Source of the DNA: Bog-756 sp963756515
GTDB taxonomy: Bacteria > Actinomycetota > Acidimicrobiia > Acidimicrobiales > RAAP-2
DNA: 64,000 nt
Direction of reading: 5' to 3'
NCBI GenBank assembly: GCA_963756515.1
Contig: CAVWNV010000012.1
Span: 62,001 to 126,000 of the forward strand
Shown: in pieces, positions 62,235-64,000 of the stretch
Numbering within the stretch: position 1 is the stretch's first letter
Layout: each line of letters opens with the position of its first letter
Translations under genes and position numbers: made by a program
The notes under the pieces: generated by a model
Seen by the model: the letters and a program-made list of their open reading frames with translations, nothing else
Database searches by the model: none
What the model was told of the DNA's origin: nothing

Positions 62235-63177
62235 TTCCACCCTCGGCACCATGGCCGCCGACACCTGGCTGTCCGGCGTCGGACGCCCCACCCAACTGCG
62301 ACAACCCGTCGACGGCGATCCGTTCGAAGACGTCCATGTCGTTCTGGAACACCGAGTCGGCGATGGGCCAGTGGATGGCCACCTCGGTGATCCCGAGATC
62401 CTCGTACCGGCCGGCCCAGTCGACGAAGGCGTCCAGGGAGGCCAGCGGACGCTCGCCGGTCGAGCCCTGGAGCAGCACCCGCTCGATCGACCCGAAGTCC
62501 CGACCCCGGTCGGCACAGGCGGCCCGAAGCCGGTCCAGCTGGTCCGCCACCGCCGCGTCGGGAGCACGGCTGGCCGGGGCGCCGGCCTGCCCGTCGGGAT
62601 CGCCGTAGGTGACCCAGCCCTGGCCGAAGCGCGCCGCCAGGGACATCCCCCGGGGTCCGGTGGCGGCGACGTAGAACGGGACACGGGGCAGTTGCACGCC
62701 GCCCGGGATCATCCGGGCCTCCACCGCCGAGTAGTGCGCGTCGCGTCTCGTCGTCGCCGGATGGGTGAGCAACTCGTCGAGGAGGGAGACGAACTCGTCG
62801 AGGCGGTCGGCCCGCTGGCGCGGGGTCCATGGCTGCTGGCCCAGGACGGTGGCGTCGAACCCGGTACCGCCCGCTCCGATTCCGAGCGTCAACCGTCCGT
62901 CCGAGATGTCGTCCACCGACATCAGCTCCTTCGCCAGCGGCACCGGGTGGCGGAAGTTGGGCGATGTCACCAGCGTCCCAAGTCGGAGGCGCTCGGTGCA
63001 CGCCGCCGCCGCCGTCAAGGTGGGAATGGTCCCGAACCACGGCCGGTCGCGGAAGCTGCGCCATGACAGATGGTCGTAGGTGTAGGCGGCGTGGAAGCCG
63101 AGTGCCTCGGCCCGGCGCCAGATGGTCCGGCCCTCCGCCCAGCGGTAGACGGGGAGGATCACCGTGCTCAGCCGCAT
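62215..63177 (-). CDS. LLM-class flavin/F420-dependent oxidoreductase
   Basis: 320 residues from ATG 63177. Luciferase-like TIM barrel: LPVYRWAEGRTIWRRAEALG, AAYTYDHLSWRSF, RLGTLVTSPNFRHPVPLAKE, LSDGRLTLGIGAGGTGFDA, and VPFYVAATGPRGMSLAARFG. The YDHL and NFRHP positions fit F420 or flavin binding. A second member of the family seen at 21202 but only distantly similar. Tail-to-tail overlap with the thiolase. Substrate unknown, but the neighbours suggest lipid or sterol catabolism. Confidence 0.85.
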   Translation of the reverse strand: MRLSTVILPVYRWAEGRTIWRRAEALGFHAAYTYDHLSWRSFRDRPWFGTIPTLTAAAACTERLRLGTLVTSPNFRHPVPLAKELMSVDDISDGRLTLGIGAGGTGFDATVLGQQPWTPRQRADRLDEFVSLLDELLTHPATTRRDAHYSAVEARMIPGGVQLPRVPFYVAATGPRGMSLAARFGQGWVTYGDPDGQAGAPASRAPDAAVADQLDRLRAACADRGRDFGSIERVLLQGSTGERPLASLDAFVDWAGRYEDLGITEVAIHWPIADSVFQNDMDVFERIAVDGLSQLGGASDAGQPGVGGHGAEGGTTGPGR

Positions 63178-63237
63178 CGGTCCGAACCTACCGGGTCGTC
63201 CGATGCCACGGGGTCGATGCCCGGTCGGTCACGGCCG

Positions 63238-63729
63238 TCAGGCCGCATTCCCCTTCCGCTTGCGCAACTTCTCCAGGGACCGCACGACCGAGGCCTCGAT
63301 CAGGGCGTCGTTCCCCTTCGAGATGAAGTGATGGACCCGCTTCTCCAGCAGCCACCGCATGACGGGATTGAACACCTCATAGGTCTCACGGAAGAACACC
63401 TGGGTACGACCGTCACCGAGGTCCTCCAGCCGGGTGAACCCCGAGGCCCGCGACCACAGCGGTTTGCCGACGGCGTCATACCGCCACGACACCGGGCGCC
63501 GGGCGCCGGTGATCCACTCCCAGGACTGCGCCCTCCCCTTCGACAGCAGGTACTTCGGAACCGGGAACTCGCAGTGCCGGACCAGGCCGTTCCCCTCGTC
63601 GTCCCCCGGGTGGTAGATCTCGATCTTCACCGAGTCGGTCTCGATGCCGACCCGCGTGTACTTCCACATGACGTCCCACACCTCCTCGGGCGTCCCGTTC
63701 ACGATGAAGTCGAATCGATGGTCCTGCAC
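63238..63729 (-). CDS. SRPBCC/polyketide cyclase-like lipid-binding protein
   Basis: 163 residues from GTG 63729 with GGAG seven bases upstream. START-like helix-grip fold: VNGTPEEVWDVMWKYTRVG, KIEIYHPGDDEGNGLVRHCE, FPVPKYLLSKGRAQSWEWIT, TRLEDLGDGRTQVFFRETYE and a long C-terminal helix ASVVRSLEKLRKRK. The cavity fold binds lipids or polyketides; a few members are enzymes. Likely cotranscribed with the amidohydrolase downstream of the window edge, 57 bp apart. Confidence 0.75.
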   Translation of the reverse strand: MQDHRFDFIVNGTPEEVWDVMWKYTRVGIETDSVKIEIYHPGDDEGNGLVRHCEFPVPKYLLSKGRAQSWEWITGARRPVSWRYDAVGKPLWSRASGFTRLEDLGDGRTQVFFRETYEVFNPVMRWLLEKRVHHFISKGNDALIEASVVRSLEKLRKRKGNAA

Positions 63730-63786
63730 AGGCCTTCTCCGTTCTCTCGACCTTGGCCCGTCCCGTCCGACCGGTGACCCGGGAAC

Positions 63787-64000
63787 TCAGGTCCGGGCCA
63801 CCGCGTCGGCGGCCAGCGGCACCGGCCGGGCCAGGCTCCAGCTGAAGGTCTCGGGGATCTCGTCCATGGCCACAGTGGTCGACAGGTCGGCCACTGTCGG
63901 GCCGACGCGTTCGGCGACCGCCTCCAGAAGGGCACGGTCGAAGCCGAAGACATCGATGGCGTTCAGCCCCAGGATGCGGCGGAGATCCTCCTCGGGAAGC
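63787..64000 (-). CDS. Amidohydrolase-2 family protein, C-terminal end only
   Basis: About 70 codons before the stop at 63787-63789; the gene continues beyond base 64000. The visible part reads LPEEDLRRILGLNAIDVFGF, DRALLEAVAERVGPTVADL, typical of the C-terminal helices of amidohydrolase-2/ACMSD-type TIM barrels, where a NAxxxF-D element follows the last barrel strand. No metal ligands are in view. Family members are decarboxylases or hydrolases of aromatic or lipid-derived acids. Confidence 0.7.
   Translation of the reverse strand, partial: LPEEDLRRILGLNAIDVFGFDRALLEAVAERVGPTVADLSTTVAMDEIPETFSWSLARPVPLAADAVART

Overview
The window is a roughly 70% GC chromosome segment from an actinobacterium. 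Signature content includes HspR-type heat-shock control, GAF-ANTAR regulators, F420-dependent luciferase-like oxidoreductases, a SenX3/RegX3-like pair, ClpS paired with a DUF2017 protein, an EtfD-like membrane oxidoreductase, a PrgI/SCO6880-type secretion locus and frequent GTG/TTG starts with 4-bp stop/start overlaps. The mix fits an uncultured or environmental member of Acidimicrobiia best, but that class assignment is inference.

Layout. 1-2.6 kb: the C-terminally truncated end of a P450 and a DUF222/HNH protein. 2.6-9.2 kb (minus): a compact five-gene type IV secretion-like operon (small two-helix protein, polytopic VirB6/TrbL-like protein, frameshifted SCO6880-like protein, VirB4-like ATPase, VirD4/TraD-like ATPase) with no relaxase in view. 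9.3-11.4 kb: histidine kinase and response regulator. 11.4-18.2 kb: serS, an ABC-2 exporter pair whose ATPase frame is disturbed inside a hexanucleotide repeat, a TlpA-like thioredoxin, heme O and heme A synthases, clpS and a DUF2017 gene. 18.3-18.6 kb: tRNA-Glu, tRNA-Asp, tRNA-Phe. 18.6-23.6 kb: a VOC protein, two divergent GAF-ANTAR regulators, an F420-type oxidoreductase, PadR and a ferredoxin.

23.7-37.3 kb holds most of de novo purine synthesis: pyrE-purM-purF, purL, and a tightly overlapped purA-purD-purB-purC-purS-purQ run, interleaved with a PHP-domain gene and a small basic protein. 37.3-40.2 kb: a methyltransferase and an ABC1/UbiB-like kinase. 40.3-46.9 kb: the dnaK-grpE-dnaJ-hspR-clpB heat-shock operon, preceded by a HAIR-like operator and a leader with 18-bp repeats; dnaK carries an apparent 1-nt deletion. 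47.3-50.3 kb: gpmA, a strong bidirectional hairpin, and amtB-glnB with a GlnR-like box. 50.4-55.2 kb: two membrane proteins, a cyclic-nucleotide-binding protein, the EtfD-like oxidoreductase with a perfect palindrome upstream, and dcd. 55.6 kb: tRNA-Gly. 55.8-64 kb: GNAT, a reductase/methyltransferase/membrane-protein trio, TetR, a phosphoribosyltransferase, a DUF35-thiolase pair, a second F420-type oxidoreductase, a SRPBCC protein and the end of an amidohydrolase.

Three separate single-base frame disruptions (SCO6880-like gene, ABC ATPase, dnaK) are visible. The dnaK case sits in a short homopolymer, so uncorrected sequencing error has to be considered for all three before biological meaning is assigned. 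No insertion sequence, CRISPR array, phage or integrase was seen.
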